A stretch of DNA of 59,583 bases from Anaerolineae bacterium UTCFX2 (GCA_002050125.1 MWTA01000054.1:1-59583); one strand, 5' to 3'; shown: positions 30,780 through 39,530, counted from the stretch's first letter. Notes: generated by a model from the letters alone, not told the origin. A program made the numbers and translations.

Positions 30780-32696
30780 CTAAGGGTTGAGCTTGATCGG
30801 CGGGGGCTGGTTCTTCTTCATAAGTTTGTTGAGGTTCGTGCCCGGACCGTACTGATAGACCGCTGCCCAGGGCAGGTAGTGGGTAACGAACGAATCGGTG
30901 AAGAGCGCCACACCGTTCAGATAGACGGTGCGCAGGACGGTGACGTCGGCGCCCTCCGCCTCCCAATCCACCTGCCTGACCTCGCCCTTAGCCAGGTCGG
31001 GGTTCTCCTCATAGACCGGGTCGGGCGCTTCGACCACGTTCTGCGGTCCGCTGGTCTCCCACTCCACCTTGCGCCCGTCGCTCGTAGAGTAGAACTTCCA
31101 GGTGAGGGCGCGCGAATTGGGGTAGAAGTAAGTTTCCATGAGCAGCCAGTGCGGCGAATCGTTGGTGAACTTGAAATCGACCATAGGGACAAAGACGGTG
31201 GCGTCCAGCCCCGCCAGGTCGGGGTCGTAGCCGCTGGCGGTCTGCTCGTAGTAGCCGACGCGGTAGGCATGCGGGTAGCGCTCGACGATCGGCAAACCCG
31301 CCATGAAAACGGTGCGAAAGAGGGTGGTGCTGACCTGACACACGCCGCCGCCCACGCCCTTGATGGTGCGCCCGCCGAAGATGATCCAGGCTTCGGCGTA
31401 GCCGGTGTCCAGGCTGACGTTGCCCATCGCGTCCGCCATCGAGAAGGTCGCCCCCGGTGGGACGAGCAAGCCGTGGAAGTTAGCAGCTGCGGTTTCGATG
31501 TTGTGCAGGCGCTCGCTGTCGGAGCCGCGGAAATAGGAAGTGTACGAGACGATGTTCTCGGTGATGCCAAGCTGCTCGCCGGTGGCGGTGTCGCCCACGG
31601 CGGGCTGGAGGGTGGTCAGCGTCAGCGGGACGGTGTGCTCCCCGTTCAGAACCTTTTCCTGGATGGAGCGCACGCTGGTCTCAACCTCGAGCGTGCGCCC
31701 GATCACCGCCGGCTGGATCAATTCGAGCTGGCGGGTGTCGTCGTTGAAGATGAAGCGCGCGTTCGCCGGGTACCGGTCGATGTCGCCCGCCAGGGCAGTG
31801 AGGTAGGTGGTGAGGGCTTCCGCGCCAAGGCTCACCTGGATCTGCGCCGAGCCGGCGCCCGAAACCCGCTCGACCACGAGCATCTCCGCCAGTTGCGAGG
31901 GCGGGATTTTATAGGGACCCGGGTCGCCGCCTTTGGCATCCGGCAGGGTCAGCGTGAGCGGCTCGCTCAGGATGCGGCGGGCAGCTTCCGCCTGCGCGCT
32001 GGCGTCCATGATTTCGGGCGGGGTCTCTTCGATCACCAGCGGGATGACGCCGTCGGAGAGGGTGCGCACCTGGCGGGTGAGCGCCTCGAGCGAAGCTGGG
32101 ACGTCCAACGTGCGCCCAATCGCGCCTGGCACGGCGACGACCTCGACGCCTTCGAGCTTCAGGGAGGCTTCGCGGGTGGGCTGGTTGATCTGGTCGGCGA
32201 TGTGGATCAAATAGTCGAGGGCGTACTGTTCTTTGTAAGTCAGTTCGGGGGACAGGTCGACGCCCTTGCGCCAGGCATCGAGCCGGGAGCCGAAGCGCTC
32301 GAACGGGTCTCCGAGGCGACCCAGGTAGTACGCAGACCGGGCGTTCTGCTCGAAGTCGAGCGCGAGACCCAGCTCAGCCGGGCTGGCGACCCAAATGTTC
32401 TGCCCGTCCTCGAAGACGATCTTGCCGGTTTGGGGGAAGAGCAGGGTGCGGGCGAGCCGGTCTTGCGCCTGGGCGGGGGTGAGACCCGAGAGGTCCACCC
32501 CGCCGAGCGAGACGCCGGGGAAGACTTTGCCGGCGTGCGCCGCGCCGTACGCGGTGAGCCCCGCCAGCAGCAGGATGAAGAACAACGCCAGACCGCCCAG
32601 CAGGGCAGCCAAAGCCTGTAAGGGGTTTAGTGTGGCGGGGGGCGGCGGGGGCGAGGCGGGCGTCCGCTCGCGCCGGACCATGACGGTTGAACTCAT
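30780..32696 (-). CDS. VanW/YoaR-family cell-wall protein
   Basis: 638 residues. An N-terminal membrane helix (about 28-52) precedes two YoaR-like putative peptidoglycan-binding domains (about 65-380). The VanW domain follows (about 390-540; PPGATFSMADAMGN and GVGGGVCQVSTTLFR), then a C-terminal beta domain. VanW proteins occur beside vancomycin-resistance genes in some species, but their biochemical role is unknown. The long open frame on the opposite strand over the same DNA is a shadow. The start ATG is followed by a second possible Met at codon 6. Confidence 0.9.
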   Translation of the reverse strand: MSSTVMVRRERTPASPPPPPATLNPLQALAALLGGLALFFILLLAGLTAYGAAHAGKVFPGVSLGGVDLSGLTPAQAQDRLARTLLFPQTGKIVFEDGQNIWVASPAELGLALDFEQNARSAYYLGRLGDPFERFGSRLDAWRKGVDLSPELTYKEQYALDYLIHIADQINQPTREASLKLEGVEVVAVPGAIGRTLDVPASLEALTRQVRTLSDGVIPLVIEETPPEIMDASAQAEAARRILSEPLTLTLPDAKGGDPGPYKIPPSQLAEMLVVERVSGAGSAQIQVSLGAEALTTYLTALAGDIDRYPANARFIFNDDTRQLELIQPAVIGRTLEVETSVRSIQEKVLNGEHTVPLTLTTLQPAVGDTATGEQLGITENIVSYTSYFRGSDSERLHNIETAAANFHGLLVPPGATFSMADAMGNVSLDTGYAEAWIIFGGRTIKGVGGGVCQVSTTLFRTVFMAGLPIVERYPHAYRVGYYEQTASGYDPDLAGLDATVFVPMVDFKFTNDSPHWLLMETYFYPNSRALTWKFYSTSDGRKVEWETSGPQNVVEAPDPVYEENPDLAKGEVRQVDWEAEGADVTVLRTVYLNGVALFTDSFVTHYLPWAAVYQYGPGTNLNKLMKKNQPPPIKLNP

Positions 32697-32892
32697 AAGC
32701 GATAAGCGTGCCGGCGGGGGTAAGCGTCCCAGTCCGGCGCATGGGGGATATTTTACCAGAGAATGGAGCGGGAGGCGGAAGGACGAGCCGGGTGCAGGGT
32801 GTGGAGGCTTAACCTTGCAAAATTGAGTGTGAAATAGCTTGAGACTGGCGTATAATTTTTTGAGATTAGTGCACAGCTTTTTGGATGAGGGA

Positions 32893-33021
32893 ATGGTGAC
32901 TTGCCCCCATTGCGGTGAAAGCTACTTTACGGCGGATACGTTGCATGAAATTGAGCGAATCAAACTTCACCGGCAAAGTTTTGCAGAGAAACGTGAAGTA
33001 GCAATCGCGGAATTTGTATAA
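32893..33021 (+). pseudogene. fragment of a YgiT/MqsA-type zinc-finger antitoxin
   Basis: A short frame encodes VTCPHCGESYFTADTLHEIE and then a helix. This matches the second half of the YgiT-type zinc-finger domain found in MqsA-like antitoxin proteins. The first CxxC knuckle expected about 30 residues earlier is missing, and no toxin gene is adjacent. The frame can be opened from 32839, but those residues (RLAYNFLRLVHSFLDEG) are not family-like. Read as the remnant of a toxin-antitoxin pair. Confidence 0.6.
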
Positions 33022-33135
33022 TTCAAAAAAGGCAAGCTAACACCCGGCGTGTAGATAGGGGCGTCACCTAATATCGGCTCCATGGGGCGCCCGCTCCGGC
33101 GAGCTATGCTGTTCGGCGATTGACGAGGTTAAACC

Positions 33136-33519
33136 ATGTGGTTTGAAAACTTGACCGGTTTTTCTGAAAAAAGCCCTCAACAGGTTCGGACGAATCTATC
33201 CCTCGACGGCAATGTATTGAAATCTCTTGTAAACGGAAACGAGTTCGTTTGCGGAGAATTGGAAACTCCGTCGTTATCTGAACTGCGAGAACGCGTCGAG
33301 GCAAGCGGCTATGAGGCTGGGAGAATCTTGGTGCGCGAGGTGGTGGCTAACGTCCAGCAGCTCCACACGGAAGTATCGAACGCCGGCTCACTTTTCCAGG
33401 TCGCCTCTCAGTTCAATTTGCTCGAAATGGTGTCTCCAGATGTCACGCCTGCCCGCATGCCGCTAACGCAAGCTGTTACGGTATTTATCAATAGGAGTCA
33501 CCAAAGATGCAACCAATAG
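33136..33519 (+). CDS. hypothetical protein, possibly 3'-truncated
   Basis: 127 residues, no signal peptide. The segment LFQVASQFNLLEMVSPDVTP (about 93-112) looks like the N-terminal half of a larger uncharacterised family that I recall only loosely. After VTP the frame runs through unlike sequence (MPLTQAVTVFINRSHQ) and overlaps the next start by 13 bases. That would fit loss of the 3' half during rearrangement, but this is a weak inference. No catalytic motif is visible. Confidence 0.45.
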   Translation: MWFENLTGFSEKSPQQVRTNLSLDGNVLKSLVNGNEFVCGELETPSLSELRERVEASGYEAGRILVREVVANVQQLHTEVSNAGSLFQVASQFNLLEMVSPDVTPARMPLTQAVTVFINRSHQRCNQ

Positions 33520-34433
33520 CACCAAACAAAATTCGATTTATTAAGCTCGGTGAAGGAGGCAGGTGGGAGCAGTCGTGCATCCAAGAAAATATAATTCGGC
33601 TTGGTTACGAAAGTCCGTATCATCAAGATTCTTTGTCTGGAAATTGGGATGAGGTTAGGAAGTTCTGGTTAGCCCTTCGTGAAGGGAATGAAGGCGCAGC
33701 CACACGCGATGTCAATCAAATCCGTGATTTTTACGAGCTTAGCGAAAGCGATGTCTGGATCACGTTTTATAAGAGAAAACTATATTGGTGTCACGCTGCT
33801 AGAGAAGTCATAGAGCTTGATGATAGGAGTCGCATTCGGAATGTCATCGGCAGTTGGTCGGCAACGGATGTGCGTGGTCAACCTTTGGGGATTGAAAACA
33901 TCGATGGACGAGTAACAAAGGTCCAAGGGTTTCGTGGGACAATTTGTTCCATTGAGTTACCAGATTATCTTATAAGAAAAATTAACGGTCAAACGATAGA
34001 TGAAGTTGAAAAGGCAAAATCCTCCCTCGTTAAATTGAGGACGCACGTTGAGGACTTAATAAAAGGGCTATGGTGGCACGACTTCGAATTGCTGATCGAC
34101 TTAGTCTTTTCTAAAGCCGGGTGGCAACGATTTTCCGTCTTAGGAAAAACCGAGAAAGATATCGACCTTGGTGTTTACTCCCCGGCAACGCAAAAACGGG
34201 CATTTGTACAAATCAAATCAAAAACGACCCGTGCCGAGCTTGAAGCGTCCATTTGCAAATTTCTCGAATACGAACAATTTGATGAAATGTACTTTGTCTA
34301 TCATACTTGTTATTCAGATTTATCGGACATAGAAGTACATGATCCCAATATCCATCTTTGGGGGCTAGCACGGGTATCGGTGCTTGTCGTTAATTCCGGC
34401 TTAGTAGAATGGCTGATTAACAAAAGATCATAA
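33507..34433 (+). CDS. Mrr-like PD-(D/E)xK nuclease (restriction-type)
   Basis: 308 residues. The C-terminal half (about 180-300) has a nuclease fold signature: DFELLIDLVFSKAGW, then EKDIDLGV and FVQIKSKTTRAE, giving the D...QxK core of Mrr-type restriction endonucleases. The N-terminal half has a beta-rich, aromatic region (WITFYKRKLYWCHA) that may recognise modified DNA or RNA. Base composition is clearly more AT-rich than the core genes, suggesting acquisition. No methyltransferase is adjacent, so it could be a modification-dependent defence nuclease. Confidence 0.7.
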   Translation: MQPIAPNKIRFIKLGEGGRWEQSCIQENIIRLGYESPYHQDSLSGNWDEVRKFWLALREGNEGAATRDVNQIRDFYELSESDVWITFYKRKLYWCHAAREVIELDDRSRIRNVIGSWSATDVRGQPLGIENIDGRVTKVQGFRGTICSIELPDYLIRKINGQTIDEVEKAKSSLVKLRTHVEDLIKGLWWHDFELLIDLVFSKAGWQRFSVLGKTEKDIDLGVYSPATQKRAFVQIKSKTTRAELEASICKFLEYEQFDEMYFVYHTCYSDLSDIEVHDPNIHLWGLARVSVLVVNSGLVEWLINKRS

Positions 34434-34657
34434 CCGTTCGTTCCAACGGATGCTAAAAAGCGCAGTTTTTTTGGTGTCACTGAACCCAATTGTTAGTCCT
34501 CTTCCTTGTGAAATAAAAACCGCTTTAATTGTAAGGCGTATTCGTAAACAGAAAAAAGGGAGAACGAGAATCTGAGAACAGGGGAAAAAGGATGGTTTTC
34601 CATGTAATTGACAGTCTTTGTATTGCGATTCGAATGAGTAGATAAATGGGAGGATAT

Positions 34658-35098
34658 ATGCAATCCGGTAATCGTAAAGAACTTTACACCGAAAGAGTTT
34701 TAGCAGGGAAACGGATGTATTATTTTGACGTGAAAGTATCGAAGGACGGAACAAAGTATTTGGTTATCAGCGAGACAGAACAAGGTAAAACCGAACATCA
34801 TCGAATAATGGTTTTTGAAGAATCGATCGAATTATTTATAGAGGCATTACAGAACGCCGTTAGTCACATTATAAAAAAGCCTGCGAAGTCAGAAAGAGCG
34901 TATCGTGTCGAGACTATTCGCCAGGAATTTTCAAACGCTTATGCAAAATGGACTACATCCGATGATGAATTGCTAAAGGAAAAATATGGTCAAGGTGTTA
35001 AAATCCCTGAACTTGCTAAACTGTTCAATAGAAAAGAAGGAGCAATCAAGTCAAGGTTAACAAAACTTGGGTTGCTTATCTCCAATAACGATGGCTAG
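34658..35098 (+). CDS. DUF3276/PUR-type nucleic-acid-binding protein with HTH-like tail
   Basis: 146 residues from ATG 34658, which follows a GGGAGG site; an ATG 12 bases upstream would overlap that site. The N-terminal part (about 8-75; VLAGKRMYYFDVKVSKDGTKY) matches the DUF3276 PUR-like fold, known to bind single-stranded nucleic acid. The C-terminal part (about 95-140; WTTSDDELLKEKYGQ and RKEGAIKSRLTKLGL) looks like a SANT/Myb-type helix-turn-helix. The gene is AT-rich and follows the Mrr-like nuclease, so the pair may have moved together. The target is unknown. Confidence 0.7.
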   Translation: MQSGNRKELYTERVLAGKRMYYFDVKVSKDGTKYLVISETEQGKTEHHRIMVFEESIELFIEALQNAVSHIIKKPAKSERAYRVETIRQEFSNAYAKWTTSDDELLKEKYGQGVKIPELAKLFNRKEGAIKSRLTKLGLLISNNDG

Positions 35099-35152
35099 CA
35101 CAAGATGCAGCGGACGGTGGGGATTCTGCGTGTTATCAAACATTTTCCTGTT

Positions 35153-35193
35153 AAAAACACCGCTCCCGCAGAGACTGATGCTTCTGCGGGAGC
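35153..35193 (-). terminator. rho-independent terminator of the DUF2917-like gene
   Basis: GCTCCCGCAGA (35162-35172) and TCTGCGGGAGC (35183-35193) form a perfect 11-base stem. On the reverse strand it is followed by a run of five T, at the right place to end the DUF2917-like gene. Confidence 0.85.
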
Positions 35194-35220
35194 AGTTGGC
35201 AAGGGCAGCTGGCGAATGAG

Positions 35221-35502
35221 TTAGTTGTTCGAAAAATCCCAGGTGGCTTTGTCGCTCATCGACTGCAGTACGACGCGCCCGCCATGTTTGGCGGTGAATT
35301 TGTCGCCCGGGTACAGGATGTGATCGTCGGAATCGTTCTGTTGTGTGATCCACAAAATGCCGCTGGTGCAGACCACCCCATCGCCGCTGCGAATATGGGA
35401 TAAGCTCTTCAAGATCCCTTTCTGTAGGAATTTCCTCTCCGCTGTGCGGGTTTCACGGTTCTGGGTCACCGCTGGGTTGATTTTTGTAACCTGTGTGGTC
35501 AT
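35221..35502 (-). CDS. DUF2917-like small cupin-fold protein
   Basis: 93 residues. KGILKSLSHIRSGDGVVCTSGILWIT and HILYPGDKFTAKHGGRVVL suit the DUF2917 family (a small beta-barrel of unknown function). The ATG has a GGAGG site. It is transcribed divergently from the MocR-type regulator, with a 220-base shared intergenic region rich in inverted repeats, so it may be controlled by that regulator. Confidence 0.65.
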   Translation of the reverse strand: MTTQVTKINPAVTQNRETRTAERKFLQKGILKSLSHIRSGDGVVCTSGILWITQQNDSDDHILYPGDKFTAKHGGRVVLQSMSDKATWDFSNN

Positions 35503-35620
35503 CTCTGCCTCCTTCGTCCTGTCTGTCTTCCGCTTCGGTTTACGGGCGTTCGCCCGGTTGGTTTGATTGGTGTTATTTCTGACTATATTTTAGCTAATTC
35601 TGATAAATAATACAGATATA

Positions 35621-35669
35621 GTGCTTTACACTTGTTACCATAACAGTTAGAATAAAGCACAACTGTTAT
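35621..35669. promoter_or_regulatory. interleaved inverted repeats between divergent genes (putative operator)
   Basis: Two perfect inverted repeats interleave in the AT-rich divergent region: GTGCTTTA (35621-35628) with TAAAGCAC (35653-35660), and ATAACAGTT (35640-35648) with AACTGTTAT (35661-35669). They lie upstream of the MocR-type gene and of the DUF2917-like gene. This is a probable binding site for the MocR-type regulator (inference). Confidence 0.6.
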
Positions 35670-35724
35670 GCTCGGAAAGCGGTGATTCTGTATCACTCGC
35701 CCGATAATCGAATCGGAACTCGAA

Positions 35725-37191
35725 ATGCCATCTACAACCCCCAGCGCTGAATACCTGTATGAAACGGTTGCCAACGATATAAGGACGCTGATCACCTCGG
35801 GCACCTATCGCCCTGGCGACCGGCTGCCATCGGTGCGCCAGCTCAGCCGCCAGAAGCGCATCAGCGTGAGCACTGCGCTGCAGGCGTATATGCTGCTCGA
35901 AAGCCGCGGGCTGGTCGAGGCGCGTCCGCAGTCGGGCTACTATGTCCGCCAGCGGACGTTCACTCCGCCGCCCGAACCGGAAATCTCATCGCCCGCCAGC
36001 GATCCCACCCAGGTGAGCCTGGAAGAACTGGCATTTATGACGCTGCGTGATACCGAAAACCCCAACCTGGTGAAGCTGGGCATCGCCCTGCCCGACCCCG
36101 ACCTGCTGCCGACAAAAAAGCTGCTGCGGATCATCGCCGGGTTGAAGGGCGGCAAAGAGCTCCAGGCGAACGCCTATGTCTTCCCGCCTGGGTATGAGCC
36201 GCTGCGGGTGCAGATCGCCCAGCGCGCCCACCTGGCGGGGATCAGCCTGGCGCCCGGCGATCTGGTGATCACCTCCGGCTGTCTGGATGCGGTCGACCTC
36301 TGTTTGCGGGCGGTCTGTCAGAAGGGTGATATTGTGGCGATCGATTCGCCAACCCATTTTGGGTTGCTGCAATGCCTGGAGGGACTGGGGCTGAAGGCGC
36401 TGGAGATCCCCACCCATCCGCGCGAAGGGATCAGCCTTTCGGCGCTGCGGTTTGCGCTGGATCATAACCCGGTGCGGGCGGTTGTGCTGGTGTCGAACTT
36501 CAACAACCCGTTGGGCTGTCTGATGAGCGACGATAACAAGCGCGAACTGGTGAAAATGCTCGCCGCCCGCGAGATCCCGCTGATCGAGGACGATGTCTTT
36601 GGCGAAATGTCGTTCTCCGATCAACGACCGACCGCCTGCAAAGCGTTTGACGAGAAGGAGCTGGTGCTTTGGTGTTCATCTTTCTCAAAGGATATTGCGC
36701 CCGGGTTTCGGGTGGGATGGTGTGCGCCCGGGCGCTATCAGACCAAGGTGGAGTGGTTGAAGTTCGTGTCCAGCGAAGGCACCGCGGCGATTACCCAGGT
36801 AGCGCTGGCGGAGCTGCTCGCCACAAGTGGGATGGATTATCATCTGCGGCGGCTGCGCCGGTTGTACGCCTTCAACTTAGAGCAGGTCTCGCTGCAGGTG
36901 ATGCGCAGCTTTCCGGAGGGAACGCGCCTGACGCGCCCGACAGGCGGGTTTCTGCTGTGGGTACAGCTCCCCGAGGGGTGCGATTCGCTGCAGCTCTATA
37001 AACGGGCGCTGGTGGAAGGCATCACGCTGGCGCCAGGGTACCTATTCTCTGCCACGCCGCGATATGCCGGGTTTATCCGGCTGTGCACCGCCACCTGGAA
37101 CCACGCGGTCGAGCAGGCGATCACCCGGCTGGGGGCGCTGGTGGTCGAAGGTCAGGCGGCTCAGCCCGCCGGGAGGCGCAGGGCAGAATAG
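35725..37191 (+). CDS. MocR/PdxR-type GntR regulator with aminotransferase domain
   Basis: 488 residues. A GntR winged helix (about 6-75; YETVANDIRTLITSG and LPSVRQLSRQKRISVSTAL) is fused to a class I/II aminotransferase-like domain (about 110-470). The PLP-binding Lys is in CSSFSKDIAPGFRVGW. MocR proteins use PLP or an amino-acid-PLP adduct as effector and often regulate vitamin B6, GABA or taurine genes. None of those is adjacent. The divergent DUF2917-like gene is the only close neighbour. Confidence 0.93.
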   Translation: MPSTTPSAEYLYETVANDIRTLITSGTYRPGDRLPSVRQLSRQKRISVSTALQAYMLLESRGLVEARPQSGYYVRQRTFTPPPEPEISSPASDPTQVSLEELAFMTLRDTENPNLVKLGIALPDPDLLPTKKLLRIIAGLKGGKELQANAYVFPPGYEPLRVQIAQRAHLAGISLAPGDLVITSGCLDAVDLCLRAVCQKGDIVAIDSPTHFGLLQCLEGLGLKALEIPTHPREGISLSALRFALDHNPVRAVVLVSNFNNPLGCLMSDDNKRELVKMLAAREIPLIEDDVFGEMSFSDQRPTACKAFDEKELVLWCSSFSKDIAPGFRVGWCAPGRYQTKVEWLKFVSSEGTAAITQVALAELLATSGMDYHLRRLRRLYAFNLEQVSLQVMRSFPEGTRLTRPTGGFLLWVQLPEGCDSLQLYKRALVEGITLAPGYLFSATPRYAGFIRLCTATWNHAVEQAITRLGALVVEGQAAQPAGRRRAE

Positions 37192-37254
37192 GACAGGGAA
37201 CGGTGACGGCAAACCAACCCGAACGCAGGGCGGGGGTCGTCCATTTCAGCCGAG

Positions 37255-37875
37255 ATGATGGTTTTTGATCGTTTTGCGGACGAATACGACCGCTGGTTTG
37301 ACGAGAACGAGCGGGTCTACCAGGCGGAGATCAGCGCCTTACGCCGGATGATCCCGCCCGTGGAGAGGGCGATCGAGGTGGGCGTCGGGACGGGGAGGTT
37401 TGCGCTGCCGTTGGGGGTCAGGCTGGGGGTGGAGCCCAGCCGCGCGATGGCAAAGGTCGCACAGCGGCGCGGGCTGCAAGTTTGCCAGTCGCTGGGCGAA
37501 GAGCTGCCGTTTGCGGCGGGGATGTTTGAGTGTGTGCTGCTAGTAACGGTGATCTGTTTTGTCGCCGATCCGCTGAGGCTGCTTCGGGAAGCCCGGCGGG
37601 TATTGACGCCCGGCGGGGTGCTGGTCAACGGGTTTATCGACCGGGACAGCGCGCTGGGGCGGGTTTACGAGGCGCACAAGGCGGAGAATAAATTTTACCA
37701 GGAGGCGCGCTTTTATTCGTCCGAGCAGGTGGCGGCAATCATGCGGCAGGCAGGTTTTAACCAACTGGAGGCGGCGCAGACAATCCTGGGTTTGCCCAGC
37801 GAGGGACGTGATTTTGATATGGTGAAGACAGGGTTCGGGGAGGGGGCGTTTGTGGCGCTGCGCGGGCGGCGGTAG
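37255..37875 (+). CDS. class I SAM-dependent methyltransferase
   Basis: 206 residues. The SAM-binding motif I is IEVGVGTGRFALPLG (about 40-55). Acidic motif II VEPSRAM and later FVADPLRLLREARRVLTPGG fit the Methyltransf_11 family. The substrate is not evident. It follows the MocR-type gene by 63 bases on the same strand. ATG 37255 or the next codon can start it. Confidence 0.88.
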   Translation: MMVFDRFADEYDRWFDENERVYQAEISALRRMIPPVERAIEVGVGTGRFALPLGVRLGVEPSRAMAKVAQRRGLQVCQSLGEELPFAAGMFECVLLVTVICFVADPLRLLREARRVLTPGGVLVNGFIDRDSALGRVYEAHKAENKFYQEARFYSSEQVAAIMRQAGFNQLEAAQTILGLPSEGRDFDMVKTGFGEGAFVALRGRR

Positions 37876-37895
37876 CGTCGATCAAGAACTTTGAT

Positions 37896-38060
37896 ATGCC
37901 GTTCTGGTCGATGGTGGGTTTTCTGATCAAGTGGACGTTTGCCTCGATCCCGGCGATGATTATCGTGACGCTGCTGATTTTGACGGTGGTGATGCTCGCG
38001 GGGTTGGTGCTTGGAGGACTGAGCGGCGTGTTTGCCGCGCTGATGGGGTTGGGGAGGTAA
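37896..38060 (+). CDS. small membrane protein
   Basis: 54 residues, too short for many gene callers. It is almost entirely hydrophobic, with two likely helices (WSMVGFLIKWTFASIPAM and IIVTLLILTVVMLAGLVLGG), and ends LMGLGR. It starts 20 bases after the methyltransferase stop on the same strand. I see no recognisable family. The coding call rests on the clean frame and GC-rich codon use. Confidence 0.45.
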   Translation: MPFWSMVGFLIKWTFASIPAMIIVTLLILTVVMLAGLVLGGLSGVFAALMGLGR

Positions 38061-38126
38061 AAACCCGCGAATGCTTTTTAGCAGGAGGGTTTTTCAAAAA
38101 CGTCCGAATAGGCGTTATACTCAGTA

Positions 38127-39104
38127 GTGGGCAAAGCGATTATGTTCAATCAAGACCAAGAGATCTCCGACAAATTTCACCCGACAGAATCGATCGTTGT
38201 CTATCCGGGCGACTGTCTTGATCTGTTGCAATCGATCCCCGATGAAACATTGCAGTTGGTTGTCACCTCCCCGCCTTACAACATTGGTAAGGAATATGAA
38301 AAAAAGCTCAATCTTGAGAGTTACATCCAACAGCAGGCTGAAGTAATCACAGAATGTGTGCGCGCTCTATCGCCCGCGGGCAGCATCTGCTGGCAGGTCG
38401 GGAATTACGTCGATAAGGGGGCGATTATTCCCTTAGATACAGTCCTGTATCCGGTCCTCTCCAATCTCGGGCTTAAAATGCGCAACCGAATTATTTGGCA
38501 TTTCGAACATGGACTGCACTGCAGCAAGCGATTCTCGGGTCGTTACGAAACGATCATCTGGTTTACCAAGACTGAAGATTATATTTTCAATCTCGATCCG
38601 GTGCGCGTCCCGCAGAAATATCCAGGGAAGAAACATTTTAAGGGTCCAAAAGCGGGTCAGTATTCATCAAATCCGCTGGGTAAAAACCCGGGTGATTTAT
38701 GGGTGATCCCAAATGTCAAAAGCAATCATGTTGAAAAAACCGAGCACCCGTGTCAATTTCCAGTCGAACTGATTGAGAGACTGGTGCTCTCAATGACGAA
38801 TGAAGGCGATTGGGTTTTTGACCCATTTCTTGGAACAGGCACGACGATCATCGCCGCGCTCCGTCATGGGCGGCGCGGCGCGGGAGCGGAGATCCTCCCA
38901 AAATATATCGAACTCGCCCATCAAAGAATACAGCAAGAACTGGCAGGCACATTGCGCACCCGTCCGATGGGCAAACCCGTATACGACCCCTTTGAAGCGG
39001 GCAACAGCCTAACCGTTGCACCCTGGTATCAACAAGAAAACGAACAGATGACCTTACTCGAAGATCGTTCACCGTACGAGAGCGACGCCCATGAAGATCA
39101 CTGA
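38127..39104 (+). CDS. DNA methyltransferase of a BglII-like R-M system (probably N4-cytosine)
   Basis: 325 residues. Catalytic motif IV is SPPYNIG (about residue 50), the form common in N4-cytosine methyltransferases. The SAM-binding motif is VFDPFLGTGTTIIAALRHGR (about 230-250) near the C-terminus, giving the beta-class order. A TATACT box at 38116-38121 lies just before the GTG at 38127, so the transcript may be leaderless; ATG 38142 is the alternative start. It overlaps the broken endonuclease gene by 14 bases and now appears to be an orphan methyltransferase. Confidence 0.88.
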   Translation: MGKAIMFNQDQEISDKFHPTESIVVYPGDCLDLLQSIPDETLQLVVTSPPYNIGKEYEKKLNLESYIQQQAEVITECVRALSPAGSICWQVGNYVDKGAIIPLDTVLYPVLSNLGLKMRNRIIWHFEHGLHCSKRFSGRYETIIWFTKTEDYIFNLDPVRVPQKYPGKKHFKGPKAGQYSSNPLGKNPGDLWVIPNVKSNHVEKTEHPCQFPVELIERLVLSMTNEGDWVFDPFLGTGTTIIAALRHGRRGAGAEILPKYIELAHQRIQQELAGTLRTRPMGKPVYDPFEAGNSLTVAPWYQQENEQMTLLEDRSPYESDAHEDH

Positions 39105-39530
39105 GACGTATTCTCACCTCAATGGGCTTGAATTTCTGCTCGTTCATAAGCCGTCTCTCTGGGAAGAAATTCGAATTGTGATCGAGACAGTAGATGCAGA
39201 CCTTTGCCGAACAAAGGTCTCCAAAGAAAAGACCATGATGGGTAAGTTGTTGTTTAGTCCGGTCGAACTCAATTCGACCTTCAACAAATTATTCAGAAGC
39301 CGGTCGTGGACCGAGAGCCGAGTGAGCTATTGGGTAACAAAGAATGAGAAGCTGATACGGAAAACCTTGATGTTATCAGCCGACGAACAGAAGAGGAAGA
39401 TCAAATGAAGTCGCTCCAGAGCCAGATGAGCTCTGGGGTCCCTTATTACGAGGGGGAGGTCTATAACGTGGTGCGGCAGGGGCGCGGCGTTCCGGCGGTT
39501 CCGCTAGTGCTGGTTGGGATTGACACATAG
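39091..39530 (+). pseudogene. BglII-family restriction endonuclease with internal deletion
   Basis: The first frame (39091-39408) gives the N-terminal about 105 residues of a BglII-type endonuclease (MKITETYSHLNGLEFLLVHK and so on) and ends in a stop after QKRKIK. A shifted frame from 39404 gives the expected C-terminal strands MKSLQSQMSSGVPYYEGEVY to VPAVPLVLVGID, ending at 39530. The roughly 90-100 residues between, which in this family hold the metal-binding catalytic residues, are absent. The cleavage activity must be lost. The methyltransferase upstream is intact. Confidence 0.8.

Noticed and set aside
30717..32621. 634-codon open frame on the + strand
   Set aside because: It is the antisense shadow of the VanW-family gene. 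Its composition (Val/Gly/Arg-rich, no domain) and lack of a ribosome site do not suggest a real protein.
33030..33125. attC-like sequence (integron cassette site) before the ORF at 33136
   Set aside because: CTAACACCCGG and a later CTATGCTGTTCGGCG look vaguely like arms, but the pairing is poor and no second site or integrase is present.
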